Shown: one piece after another, positions 52,841 through 61,396 of the stretch
Layout of the letters: each line of letters starts with the position of its first letter
Numbering within the stretch: the stretch's first letter is position 1
Source of the DNA: Hyphobacterium sp. CCMP332
GTDB lineage: Bacteria > Pseudomonadota > Alphaproteobacteria > Caulobacterales > Maricaulaceae
DNA: 64,000 bases
Direction of reading: 5' to 3'
Assembly (NCBI RefSeq): GCF_014323565.1
Contig: NZ_CP058669.1
Coordinates: forward strand, 434,001 to 498,000
The notes under the pieces: model-generated
What the model was told of the DNA's origin: nothing
Database searches by the model: none
The model's input: the letters and a program-made list of their open reading frames with translations, nothing else
Made by a program: the position numbers and the translations under genes

Positions 52841-54700
52841 ATGAAGTCGGATCGTCAGGAACAACAGCTCAAATTCACCCGCCGCGCCCTGATGATGGGG
52901 GCGGGGGGAGCGGCTGTTTTCACGGCGCTTGGCGCACGATTGTATCAGTTGCAGGTTATCCAGACGGAGCGGTATCGCGTTCTGTCGGAAGACAATCAGT
53001 TCAATTTCCTGCTCACCGCCCCGTCGAGAGGGCGCATTCTGGACCGCTTCGGTGTGCCCATTGCCGACAATCGCGACAGCTATCGTGTGGTCATGATCCC
53101 CGAACAGGCCGGCGATGCCGAAGAAGCGCTCGCTCGCCTGGGCGGTATCATCGAGATCACGCCCGAGCAACGCGACCGCATTCTCCGCAATGTCAGCCGC
53201 GCCCCGCGCTTTCGTCCCGTGACCATCCGCGATGATCTCGATTGGGGCAGTTTCGCCGCGATCAATCTTCAGACGCCGGACTTGCCGGGCATAATTCCCG
53301 AGGTCGCAGAAATCCGCAATTATCCCTCCGGGCCGGCCTTCGCGCACATACTCGGTTATGTGCAACCGGCCTCAGAGGCTGATGCTGGCGATGATCCGCT
53401 TTTGCGCCATCCCGGCTTTCGTATCGGCCGGACGGGCGCGGAATCCGCGCGCGAGGAGACGCTGCGCGGCGCGGCCGGCTCCCTCAAGGTGGAAGTCAAT
53501 GCATTCGGGCGCGTCATTCGCGAGCTGCCGGAACAGTCCAACCCCGCCACGCCGGGCGAGGATGTGCGTTTGACGATTGATGCGGATGTCCAGCGATTTG
53601 CTCACGAGCGGCTGGAAGGCGAAAGCGCGGCCTCCGTCGCCATGGATGTCGAGACGGGTGATCTCCTGGCTCTCGCCTCGACGCCCGGATTTGACCCCAA
53701 CCTGTTCGTCACCGGTATTTCGCAAACCGATTTCAACGCGCTGAATCAGAACGAATATCGACCGCTTTATAACAAGGCACTACAGGGTACCTATCCGCCC
53801 GCATCAACTTTCAAGGCGGTCGTGGCTTTGGCTGCGCTCGAGGCCGGCGTCGTCAACACGACCGAGCGCGTATCCTGCACGGGCAGTATCCAGCTGGGAA
53901 ATCGCGAATTCCACTGCTGGCGCCGGCAGGGGCATGGCCGGGTCAATCTCCGTGATGCTGTGAAGACGTCATGCGATGTCTTCTTCTATGAGATGGCACA
54001 GCGGCTGGGCATTGATCGTATCGCTGGTGCCGCACGTGACTTTGGCCTCGGCTCGGCACCGGATATCGGGTTGGCCGGCGTTTCCCGCGGCATTGTGCCG
54101 GACGAGCAATGGAAACTCTCGCGCTATGGCCAGCGCTGGTCACAAGGCGAAACGCTGATTACGGCGATCGGGCAGGGCTTCATGCTGGCTTCGCCGCTGC
54201 AAATGGCCGTGATGACGGCGCGTTTGGCTTCAGGCCGGTCGGTCAGTCCGCGCCTTTATCAGGACCGGCCCATGGATCAGGGACAGGCACTTGTTCAGAA
54301 CGTGGAGCATCTGGAGGTGGTGCGCGATGCCTTGCGGGCTGTGGTCCATGAACCGGGTGGGACGTCCTATTACACCCTGGGCGGACTGGGCGTCGACGGC
54401 GTGGAGATGGCCGGCAAGACGGGTTCTGCGCAGGTGTATTCCATCAGCGCCGCCGAACGCGAGGCGGGCGTCCGGACGCAGGATGAATTGCCATGGCGGC
54501 TGCGCGATCACGGCATGTTCGTCTGCTATGCGCCTGCGGATCGACCGCGATATGTAGTGGCCACAGTTGTGGAACATGGCGGCGGCGGATCTCGCGCGGC
54601 CGCAAGACCTGCCCGTGATATCTTGCGATTCCTCATTGAGCGTGATCCGTCCGGTGCCGGACCCTTCGGTCCGGATTCAGGTGGGGGCCAACCGACCTGA
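52841..54700 (+). CDS. mrdA: Penicillin-binding protein 2 (MrdA)
   Basis: Elongation-specific transpeptidase. It has 619 aa: N-terminal membrane anchor near residues 19-41, dimerisation/pedestal domain (RGRILDRFGVPIADNRDSYRV), then the transpeptidase domain with SxxK (YPPASTFKAVVALAALEAG), SxD (KTSCDVFFYEMAQRLG) and KTG (MAGKTGSAQVYSI). Works with RodA, encoded next; the mrdA stop and rodA start overlap by one base. Confidence 0.96.
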   Translation: MKSDRQEQQLKFTRRALMMGAGGAAVFTALGARLYQLQVIQTERYRVLSEDNQFNFLLTAPSRGRILDRFGVPIADNRDSYRVVMIPEQAGDAEEALARLGGIIEITPEQRDRILRNVSRAPRFRPVTIRDDLDWGSFAAINLQTPDLPGIIPEVAEIRNYPSGPAFAHILGYVQPASEADAGDDPLLRHPGFRIGRTGAESAREETLRGAAGSLKVEVNAFGRVIRELPEQSNPATPGEDVRLTIDADVQRFAHERLEGESAASVAMDVETGDLLALASTPGFDPNLFVTGISQTDFNALNQNEYRPLYNKALQGTYPPASTFKAVVALAALEAGVVNTTERVSCTGSIQLGNREFHCWRRQGHGRVNLRDAVKTSCDVFFYEMAQRLGIDRIAGAARDFGLGSAPDIGLAGVSRGIVPDEQWKLSRYGQRWSQGETLITAIGQGFMLASPLQMAVMTARLASGRSVSPRLYQDRPMDQGQALVQNVEHLEVVRDALRAVVHEPGGTSYYTLGGLGVDGVEMAGKTGSAQVYSISAAEREAGVRTQDELPWRLRDHGMFVCYAPADRPRYVVATVVEHGGGGSRAAARPARDILRFLIERDPSGAGPFGPDSGGGQPT

Positions 54701-55845
54701 TGGCTGTCTTCAGAGAAACCGTACCCCGCACCTTTCAGGAAAAGCTGTTTGAGCTGAACTGGAGCATTGTCTTGCTCCTGTTGCTGCTCGGAGCCGTTGG
54801 CGTGGGCATGCTTTACTCCGCGGCCGAAGGCGCATGGGATCCATGGGCCAGCCGGCATCTGATCCGTTTTGCAATGGGCATCTCCATCATGCTCATTATC
54901 GCGCTCTTCCCGCCGCGATTCTGGATGGGCATGGCCTATCCCATTTATCTGGGGGCATTGACCTTGCTGGTCGGCGTCGAGTTTTTTGGCGATACGGTGA
55001 ACGGGGCCCAGCGCTGGCTGGATATTGGCCCGGTGCGCATGCAGCCCTCCGAAATCATGAAGCTGGCCGTCGTACTGGCTTTGGCGCGCTTTTATCACGA
55101 CCTGCCGCCGGAAAAGGTCAATTCCGCTTTCGGATTGTTGATGCCGGCTTTCCTGATCGGTGCTCCCGCCGCCCTGATCCTGCACCAGCCTGATCTCGGC
55201 ACGGCGGTGCTGGTCGTGGTGTCAGGTGCCGCTCTGGTATTTCTGGCGGGGCTCAGCTGGCGCATCATTATCGGCGGCGCGATAGCGGCGGCTTTCGCGA
55301 TTCCGGCCTTCCTGCGCTTCGGGCTGGAGGATTATCAGCGTCGGCGCATCTTCACCTTCCTCAATCCGGAAAATGATCCGCTGGGAGCAGGTTATCATAT
55401 TCTCCAGTCCAAGATTGCTTTGGGCTCTGGAGGGCTGACGGGGCGCGGCTTTATCGAGGGCACACAGACCCAGCTCAACTTTCTGCCGGAGAAGCAGACC
55501 GACTTCATCTTCACGATTCTCGGCGAGGAGTTCGGCCTGATTGGCGGCCTGGCCGTGATCGGGATTTATGCGCTGGTTCTCGCCAATGCGCTGGCGATTG
55601 CGGCCTCCTGCAAGTCAACTTTCCTGCGCCTGATGGTGATGGGCATTGCTACCACCTTCGCTCTCTATGTCTTCATCAACATCGGCATGGTCACCGGCAT
55701 GTTGCCCGTGGTCGGGGTGCCGTTGCCGCTCGTCTCCTATGGCGGGACGGTGATGCTCGCCGTGCTCTTCGGATTCGGCCTGATCCTCGGCGCGCACATT
55801 CACCGCAATGCCGAACCGCCGCGCGGCGCGGGCCTCTTCGGATAA
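54700..55845 (+). CDS. rodA: Elongasome glycosyltransferase RodA (SEDS family)
   Basis: Polymerises lateral-wall glycan with PBP2. It has 381 aa with about ten hydrophobic segments, WLDIGPVRMQPSEIMKLAVVLALARFYHD, and the SEDS tail PLPLVSYGGTVMLAVLFGFGLIL. It is more similar in context to RodA than to the FtsW at 5675. No clear terminator follows in the 92-base gap to the symporter gene. Confidence 0.95.
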   Translation: MAVFRETVPRTFQEKLFELNWSIVLLLLLLGAVGVGMLYSAAEGAWDPWASRHLIRFAMGISIMLIIALFPPRFWMGMAYPIYLGALTLLVGVEFFGDTVNGAQRWLDIGPVRMQPSEIMKLAVVLALARFYHDLPPEKVNSAFGLLMPAFLIGAPAALILHQPDLGTAVLVVVSGAALVFLAGLSWRIIIGGAIAAAFAIPAFLRFGLEDYQRRRIFTFLNPENDPLGAGYHILQSKIALGSGGLTGRGFIEGTQTQLNFLPEKQTDFIFTILGEEFGLIGGLAVIGIYALVLANALAIAASCKSTFLRLMVMGIATTFALYVFINIGMVTGMLPVVGVPLPLVSYGGTVMLAVLFGFGLILGAHIHRNAEPPRGAGLFG

Positions 55846-55937
55846 CGGTTAGATTTCCTTGACCCTTGCGTCAGGATGGGGAAGGTTTCCCGCCAGTTCA
55901 GGCGGGGATTTCCGCTGCATTTCTGGGGAGAATTGCC

Positions 55938-57293
55938 ATGGCCGCAGCGGCTCATGCACACTGGTCGTCACGTTTTGGATTCCTGATGGCGGCCATTGGC
56001 TCGTCTGTCGGGCTGGGAAATTTCTGGCGGTTTCCGTATACGGCCGGGGAAAATGGTGGCGCGGCCTTCATCCTTATCTATCTCGCCTGCATCCTGTTGA
56101 TCGGTTTTCCCATCCTGATGGCGGAATTGTCGGTGGGCCGCTACGGTCAGAAAAGCGCCATCGGCTCTGTCGAGAAAGTGGCCATGGACAATGGCTCCTC
56201 TCGGCTCTGGGCCGTGACGGGTCTGGTTGGCCTGATCGGCGGCATTCTGGTGCTTTGCTTCTATTCGGTCGTGGCCGGCTGGGTTGCGGCTTACATATTC
56301 AAGATGTTCGCGGGTGACTTTGCCGGGCAGGCCCCGGAAGTCGTCGAGGCGGCCTTCGGAACCTTTTCTGCCGACAGTTATAATGTGCTCGGTTGGCATA
56401 CCGCCTTCATGGTGCTGACCGTTCTAGTCGTCGCACAGGGCGTGACCGGCGGGATTGAACGCGCCGCATCCATCCTCATGCCGATCTTCTTTGTCATGTT
56501 GCTGGGCATGGTGGTCTACGCCGGCATCGCGGGCGATATGGGCGCCGCGATTGGCTACCTCTTCGCCGTTGATTTCTCCGAAGTGAATGGCCAGACTTTC
56601 CTTGAAGCGGTCGGTCAGGCCTTTTTCTCCATCGGCCTGGGCTCGGCCATCATGATCACCTACGGCTCCTATCTCGACAAGAACGCCAATATTGGTCAGT
56701 CAGCCGGCATTATTTCCGCCGCGGATTCCGGCGTTGCGTTGATTGCCGGTCTGGCGATCTTCCCCTTCGTTTTTGCCTTTTCGATCGAGCCGACAGCCGG
56801 TCCGGGTCTCTTCTTCCAGGCGCTTCCGGCGGCCTTCGCCCAGATGCCGGGCGGAAATATTGTCGGCGGAGCCTTCTTCATCCTCGCCCTGATCGCAGCG
56901 CTGACATCGTCGATTTCGCTTTTGCAGGCCGTGGTCGCCTGGATCGAAGAAAATTCCAGCTTCCACAAAAGTACGATCGCCTGGACATTTGGCGGCTTTA
57001 TCTGGCTGGTCGGCGCAGGCGTGGCCTTCTCCTTCCCATTCTTTGATCTGCTCGACTTCCTGTCGAGCTCCATCGCCCTGCCGCTCGCCGGCTTGTTGAT
57101 GGCGATCTTTATGGGCTGGGTTGTGGACAGGAAAATCGCGCACGCTCAATTGTCGCATGCATCACCGCTGCTTTTCGGATTCTTCCGTTTCGTTCTGCGG
57201 TTCTTTGCCCCCATTGCCCTGACCCTTATTCTCGTTCTGGGTCTGGACTCCAAGTTCGGATGGGGTCTGTCAGTGATGCTGTTCGGCAGCTAA
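55938..57293 (+). CDS. Sodium-coupled symporter of the NSS/SNF family
   Basis: 451 aa with about eleven or twelve hydrophobic segments. The first one, FLMAAIGSSVGLGNFWRFPYTAGENGG, carries the unwound TM1 motif of LeuT-type transporters that binds substrate and Na+. Probable amino-acid uptake; substrate unknown. ATG 55938 has GGGGAG upstream. The stop shares CTAA with the opposing peptidase gene. Confidence 0.9.
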   Translation: MAAAAHAHWSSRFGFLMAAIGSSVGLGNFWRFPYTAGENGGAAFILIYLACILLIGFPILMAELSVGRYGQKSAIGSVEKVAMDNGSSRLWAVTGLVGLIGGILVLCFYSVVAGWVAAYIFKMFAGDFAGQAPEVVEAAFGTFSADSYNVLGWHTAFMVLTVLVVAQGVTGGIERAASILMPIFFVMLLGMVVYAGIAGDMGAAIGYLFAVDFSEVNGQTFLEAVGQAFFSIGLGSAIMITYGSYLDKNANIGQSAGIISAADSGVALIAGLAIFPFVFAFSIEPTAGPGLFFQALPAAFAQMPGGNIVGGAFFILALIAALTSSISLLQAVVAWIEENSSFHKSTIAWTFGGFIWLVGAGVAFSFPFFDLLDFLSSSIALPLAGLLMAIFMGWVVDRKIAHAQLSHASPLLFGFFRFVLRFFAPIALTLILVLGLDSKFGWGLSVMLFGS

Positions 57294-58258
57294 CCCAAGC
57301 GTTGGGCAATTTCATCGGTGGCGCGCACCAGCGCGTCCACCGTGCCCGGCTCACCGGCTGAATGTCCGGCATCGGAGACAAACTCCAGCACGGCATTTCC
57401 ATTCCAGGCCTTGGCGATGTCCCACGCGGCTGTCGGCGGCGTGACGACGTCATAGCGCCCTTGAGCGATATAGCCGGGGATGTGCCGGATGCGATTCATG
57501 TTTTCCAGCAACTGGTTGTCGCGGTCGAAGAAGCCCTTATTGACGAAATAGTGGGTTTCGATCCGCGAGATGGCGTCGGCGCGGGCCGGATTGCTGCGTG
57601 ATGAGGGTTCCGGAGACGCAAAGGAAATCAGGGAATTTTCCCAGTCAGCCCAGGCTACGGCGTCATCCAGCCGCGCTGTGACATCGTCCTGCATCAGCCG
57701 GGCGTGATAGGCGGCCAGAACATCCTGTCTCTCTGTTTCATCAAGACGTGAGACAAGATCATTCCAGGCGTCAGGGAAAATCCGGTTCGCGCCATCGCGA
57801 TAGAACCAGTCGAGCTCGGCCTGTGAACAGAGAAAGACGCCGCGCAGCACCAGAGCCAGAGCCCGCTCGGGATGGGTTTGTGCATAGGCCAGCGACAGGG
57901 TGGAGCCCCATGACCCGCCAAAAACCACCCATTTTTCGATTCCCAGCTCTTCACGAATGGCTTCAATGTCTTTCACAAGGTCCCATGTCGTATTGTTCTC
58001 CAGCGACGCGTGCGGTGTGGATCGCCCGCATCCGCGTTGGTCAAACAGGATGATCCGGTATTTGTTGGGGTCAAAAAACCGGCGCATCATCGGGCTTGCG
58101 CCGCCACCGGGCCCGCCGTGCAAGGCAATCACCGGCAGGCCATCTCCCCGCCCGCATTCCTCGACATAGAGACTGTGCCCTCCGGACACATCGAGGCGGA
58201 AATGGCGATAGGGTTCGACGGGCGGGAACAGGGCGCGGCGGGAAGCGTTTTTTTGCAA
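57290..58258 (-). CDS. pip: Prolyl iminopeptidase (alpha/beta hydrolase)
   Basis: Removes N-terminal proline from peptides. It has 322 aa (Pip is about 310-320). Oxyanion region LHGGPGGGASPMM, nucleophile elbow VVFGGSWGSTLSLAYA (Ser), DQRGCGRS, and the C-terminal GRYDVVTPP (Asp) and SDAGHSAGEPG (His) are visible. The frame opens with TTG at 58258; no better start is obvious. Confidence 0.88.
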   Translation of the reverse strand: MQKNASRRALFPPVEPYRHFRLDVSGGHSLYVEECGRGDGLPVIALHGGPGGGASPMMRRFFDPNKYRIILFDQRGCGRSTPHASLENNTTWDLVKDIEAIREELGIEKWVVFGGSWGSTLSLAYAQTHPERALALVLRGVFLCSQAELDWFYRDGANRIFPDAWNDLVSRLDETERQDVLAAYHARLMQDDVTARLDDAVAWADWENSLISFASPEPSSRSNPARADAISRIETHYFVNKGFFDRDNQLLENMNRIRHIPGYIAQGRYDVVTPPTAAWDIAKAWNGNAVLEFVSDAGHSAGEPGTVDALVRATDEIAQRLG

Positions 58259-58392
58259 AGGACTAACCTGTATGTTTTACCTTGAAAGATACGGTGTTCT
58301 TGCCTCAAAGTGGAAACGGGGCAAGGGCTGACAACGAATTGTTGGCCACGGGGGCGGTCAGATCTGCCACTGAAGTGATTAGGGTTGGAAAT

Positions 58393-59022
58393 ATGATGTT
58401 TCGTACCGGAGTGATGTGTGCCTGCCTTGTGGGCCTGTCAGCGTGCGTAGCAACCCCTTCAGGGCCAGCAGAATTTGTGTCCCGGGCCCAATCCCTGTCC
58501 CAAGCGCAACTCGATCTCCGCCAGAATGCCGCCGCGCTGGATGCCCGCTTCCACGAAGCCGGATGGGTCGCAGAGGAGCACGGTGCCGTCGTCCAGCGCC
58601 TGACGGGCATGCTGATGTTTGGCCGCGGCGAGAACAATCGTCAGGGTCCGGTTGATATCTATCTTGAAGCGTCCGGGTTGACCGGTGCTGATCGTGCGCT
58701 TGTCGAGGCAACAGTCCGCCGCGACCTCGCAGAAGCGTCCACCCTGGTTTACAATCTGGCGCTGGATGGCGAACAGGTGGCCGAAGCGCGCGGTCTGACC
58801 GCCGCCAGCCTCAGCGACGATCTCGGAGCGCTGGAATATGCGATCAGCGATGTGCGCCAGGCAATTTCGCTATTCCGGGAGATCAATGAAGAAAATGGCG
58901 GTGGCGAAGATGATCTGTCGCTGCAAATCGGATCGCTGGAACTGGCGTCCGAGCGACTGAGTCAGGCAGCAAATGCCCTGATGTCTCGCCGGCGCGAATT
59001 GCGCAATACGCCGGGCAGCTGA
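58393..59022 (+). CDS. Putative lipoprotein of unknown function
   Basis: 209 aa from the ATG at 58393 (MMFRTGVMCACLVGLSACV), a lipoprotein signal with lipobox LSAC. The rest is helical and rich in Ala, Arg and Glu with heptad-like stretches (LASERLSQAANALMSRRREL), so probably a periplasmic coiled coil. An earlier start in this frame at 58282 would bury the signal. Function unknown; divergent from pip. Confidence 0.75.
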   Translation: MMFRTGVMCACLVGLSACVATPSGPAEFVSRAQSLSQAQLDLRQNAAALDARFHEAGWVAEEHGAVVQRLTGMLMFGRGENNRQGPVDIYLEASGLTGADRALVEATVRRDLAEASTLVYNLALDGEQVAEARGLTAASLSDDLGALEYAISDVRQAISLFREINEENGGGEDDLSLQIGSLELASERLSQAANALMSRRRELRNTPGS

Positions 59023-59029
59023 TTTCCCC

Positions 59030-59638
59030 ATGAATCCGGATTCGGTCAAAGGGTTTCTCGACCCTGAAGAAGGTGCTGCGCTCGCGCGCTATGCGGTCGG
59101 CACCGCGCATCTTGGGCCGTTTCTGGAAATTGGCGGCTATTGCGGCAAGTCAGCGCTCTATCTGGGAACTGCCGCGCGCGAAGCCGGCACGATTCTGTTT
59201 TCCATCGACCACCATCGCGGATCTGAAGAACATCAGCCCGGTGAGGAATATTTCGATCCCGAACTCTATGACGACATCGCGGGAGCTGTGGATACGCTGC
59301 CGGTCTTCCGGCGGACGATCCATGCCGCCGGGCTGGAAGATCATGTCGTTCCTCTGGTCGGCAAGTCGGGCGCGATCGCGCGCTATTGGTCGACGCCTCT
59401 GGGGTTCGTCTTCATCGACGGTGGACATTCCATGCCTGCTGCCCAGACCGATTATGACGGCTGGGCACCGAAAGTCGCACCCGGCGGCAAGCTCGCCATT
59501 CACGATGTCTTCCCCGACCCGGCCGATGGCGGACGTCCGCCCTATGAAATCTGGAAGCAGGCCGTTGAATCGGGTGATTTCGAACCGGTGGAGCGGATCA
59601 GGACGCTTGAGGTTTTGCGTCGCGTCGCTTCGGACTGA
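59030..59638 (+). CDS. SAM-dependent methyltransferase (Methyltransf_24 type)
   Basis: 202 aa. Rossmann motif FLEIGGYCGKSALYLGTAA, acidic FSIDHHRGSEEHQ, and FVFIDGGHSMPAAQTDYDGWAPKVAPGGKLAIHDVF are typical of this small-molecule or sugar methyltransferase family. It starts seven bases after the lipoprotein gene and overlaps the opposing toroid gene by 41 bases at its 3' end. Acceptor unknown; a link to the opposing cassette is only inference. Confidence 0.82.
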   Translation: MNPDSVKGFLDPEEGAALARYAVGTAHLGPFLEIGGYCGKSALYLGTAAREAGTILFSIDHHRGSEEHQPGEEYFDPELYDDIAGAVDTLPVFRRTIHAAGLEDHVVPLVGKSGAIARYWSTPLGFVFIDGGHSMPAAQTDYDGWAPKVAPGGKLAIHDVFPDPADGGRPPYEIWKQAVESGDFEPVERIRTLEVLRRVASD

Positions 59639-60683
59639 CCGCTTTCAGCGGCGTAACCAGAAGGTCCGAGCCCGGCGACAGATGCTCGATCGCATCGGCT
59701 GCCAGAATGACGGCGGCGGACGTCCATGCCGGACACTCATAGGGCCAGAGAATTTCTTCCTCGAATTGCCAGCCCATCCAGTAACCGCCCGAACGTGCGG
59801 CCAGAGGTGCCAGATCGGTAATCAGCTTGCGCGCTTTCGCGGTCCAGCCGACAGCCTGACAGGCGAGGGCGAGTTCGGCCGTTTCGGCGGCTGTAACCCA
59901 GGGTTCATCCGCCACGCAACGTGATCCCAGCCCCTCGATCACATAGCGCGACCAGCCGGCCTCCAGCCGCCGCTGGGATTCCTCGCGCGAATGCACGCCC
60001 GAGAGGACAGGGTAATACCAGTCCATCGCATAGCGGCGGCGGTCGGTGGACTTGCGGTCGAACCGCCAGTCCTTGTCGTGCAGCGCGTCGGCGAGGCGTG
60101 CCCGCGCCGCGATCAGAGGCGCAATATCGCCCGACAGCGCAGTTTCGAGGCGGATCGCGCATTCGAGGCTCTTGTAGAGACAGGCATTTCCGGCGCGCAG
60201 GGAGTCGACGTCGTTGAGTTTTTCGCCCACGTCCGGTTTTCGCCAGACGATATCGCCCTCGGGGGTCTGGCAGGAAAGCACAAAATCCATGGCGCGGCGG
60301 ACCGGTTCGGCATAGCGGTCGAGCCAGCCGGGTTCATTCAGGGCGAGGGCGCTGCGCAACACCGTCACGGCAGCATAGCCGGTAAAATTCGTGTCCCGCG
60401 CTGTCGCCGGATTATCCACGACCAGCCGCCGATTGGTGTCATCCAGCGGCACGCCGGCTCCCAATTCCCCGGTCCAGCCGCCATCGGCTTCCTGACGATC
60501 AAACAGCGCATTCAGTGCCCGCTCGCAGGTCCGGGTCCGCCCGGCGACGGCCAGTGCCATGGCACTTTCGCCGTGATTCCAGGGGTCCCACAGGCCCGCC
60601 TCGATCCACGGAATGGAGCCATCCGGTTGCTGCAGCGCTTCAATCCGCGACGCGGTGGCGGGCAGGTTGATCAGATCGCTCAT
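59598..60683 (-). CDS. Alpha/alpha-toroid (prenyltransferase/squalene-oxidase-like repeat) protein
   Basis: 361 aa from ATG 60683 (the longer frame upstream lies in the methyltransferase gene). It contains repeated helix-pair units with DGSIPW, DGGWTGEL and EGDIVW motifs like QW/prenyltransferase-type toroids or glycoside-hydrolase toroids. No DxDD cyclase motif is evident. No signal peptide. Its start overlaps the upstream methyltransferase stop by four bases. Function unknown; perhaps enzyme or lectin-like partner of the GT4 next to it. Confidence 0.75.
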   Translation of the reverse strand: MSDLINLPATASRIEALQQPDGSIPWIEAGLWDPWNHGESAMALAVAGRTRTCERALNALFDRQEADGGWTGELGAGVPLDDTNRRLVVDNPATARDTNFTGYAAVTVLRSALALNEPGWLDRYAEPVRRAMDFVLSCQTPEGDIVWRKPDVGEKLNDVDSLRAGNACLYKSLECAIRLETALSGDIAPLIAARARLADALHDKDWRFDRKSTDRRRYAMDWYYPVLSGVHSREESQRRLEAGWSRYVIEGLGSRCVADEPWVTAAETAELALACQAVGWTAKARKLITDLAPLAARSGGYWMGWQFEEEILWPYECPAWTSAAVILAADAIEHLSPGSDLLVTPLKAVSPKRRDAKPQAS

Positions 60684-61396
60684 ACCGGCTTCACAAAATA
60701 CATGACGAGGCTCTTGCCCATGACCGGGTTGAGCAGGCGTTCCAGGGTGCGGGTGATCCAGGGCGCTTGCAGCAAATCCCACTCCAGAAACCGCCGGTAG
60801 GCCTTTACCAGACCGTGCTCCTCGCGAATGTCCCAGACGGCGCATTGCAGCCACCAATAGGGGCTGTGCAGGGCGTGCGCCCAGTGATGGCCGGTCTTGC
60901 GAAGGCCGGTCCGGCGGGCACCGGCATGCAACTGGTCCTGATGGAAAATACGCACATGCCCGCCCGGCGAGTTCTGATAGCCCCTGGAGAGTTTCCAGCA
61001 GATCCATTCCGGCCAATAGCGCGGGACCGACAGGGCGACACGCCCGCCCGGCCTGGTGACACGCGTGATTTCCGCCATGGCCGCATCCGGGTCGTCGACA
61101 TGTTCGAGCACTTCCGAGCAGATCACCGCGTCGAACGTATTGTCGGGGAAAGGCAGGCGCTGGGCATTGCCCGCGGCCAGCGTCCCGACCCGCAAGGGCG
61201 ATTCGTCCGGCGGCGGCAGATCGGCGAAACTTTCCAGCGTCGCCATGACATCGGCTTCCGACAGGTCCAGCCCGGTCACATGAACGGGGGCATCATGCCA
61301 GTACAGGGCGTGGGTGTGACGGCCCCGGCCACAACCAAGGTCCAGCACTCTGTCGCCATCGCGCAGATCGAGCCGTTTGAAATCAATGGTCAGCAC
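60680..61396 (-). CDS. Class I SAM-dependent methyltransferase (type 11)
   Basis: 238 aa starting at GTG 61396, overlapping the glycosyltransferase stop by seven bases. SAM motif RVLDLGCGRGRHTHALYW at about residues 16-33, acidic GLDLSEADV, and FDAVICSEVLEHVDDPDAAMAEI, then VTRPGGRVALSVP. The C-terminal region is long and aromatic (SPYWWLQCAVWDI). Substrate unknown; it sits in the middle of a GT4-methyltransferase-toroid operon. Confidence 0.85.
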   Translation of the reverse strand: MLTIDFKRLDLRDGDRVLDLGCGRGRHTHALYWHDAPVHVTGLDLSEADVMATLESFADLPPPDESPLRVGTLAAGNAQRLPFPDNTFDAVICSEVLEHVDDPDAAMAEITRVTRPGGRVALSVPRYWPEWICWKLSRGYQNSPGGHVRIFHQDQLHAGARRTGLRKTGHHWAHALHSPYWWLQCAVWDIREEHGLVKAYRRFLEWDLLQAPWITRTLERLLNPVMGKSLVMYFVKPV

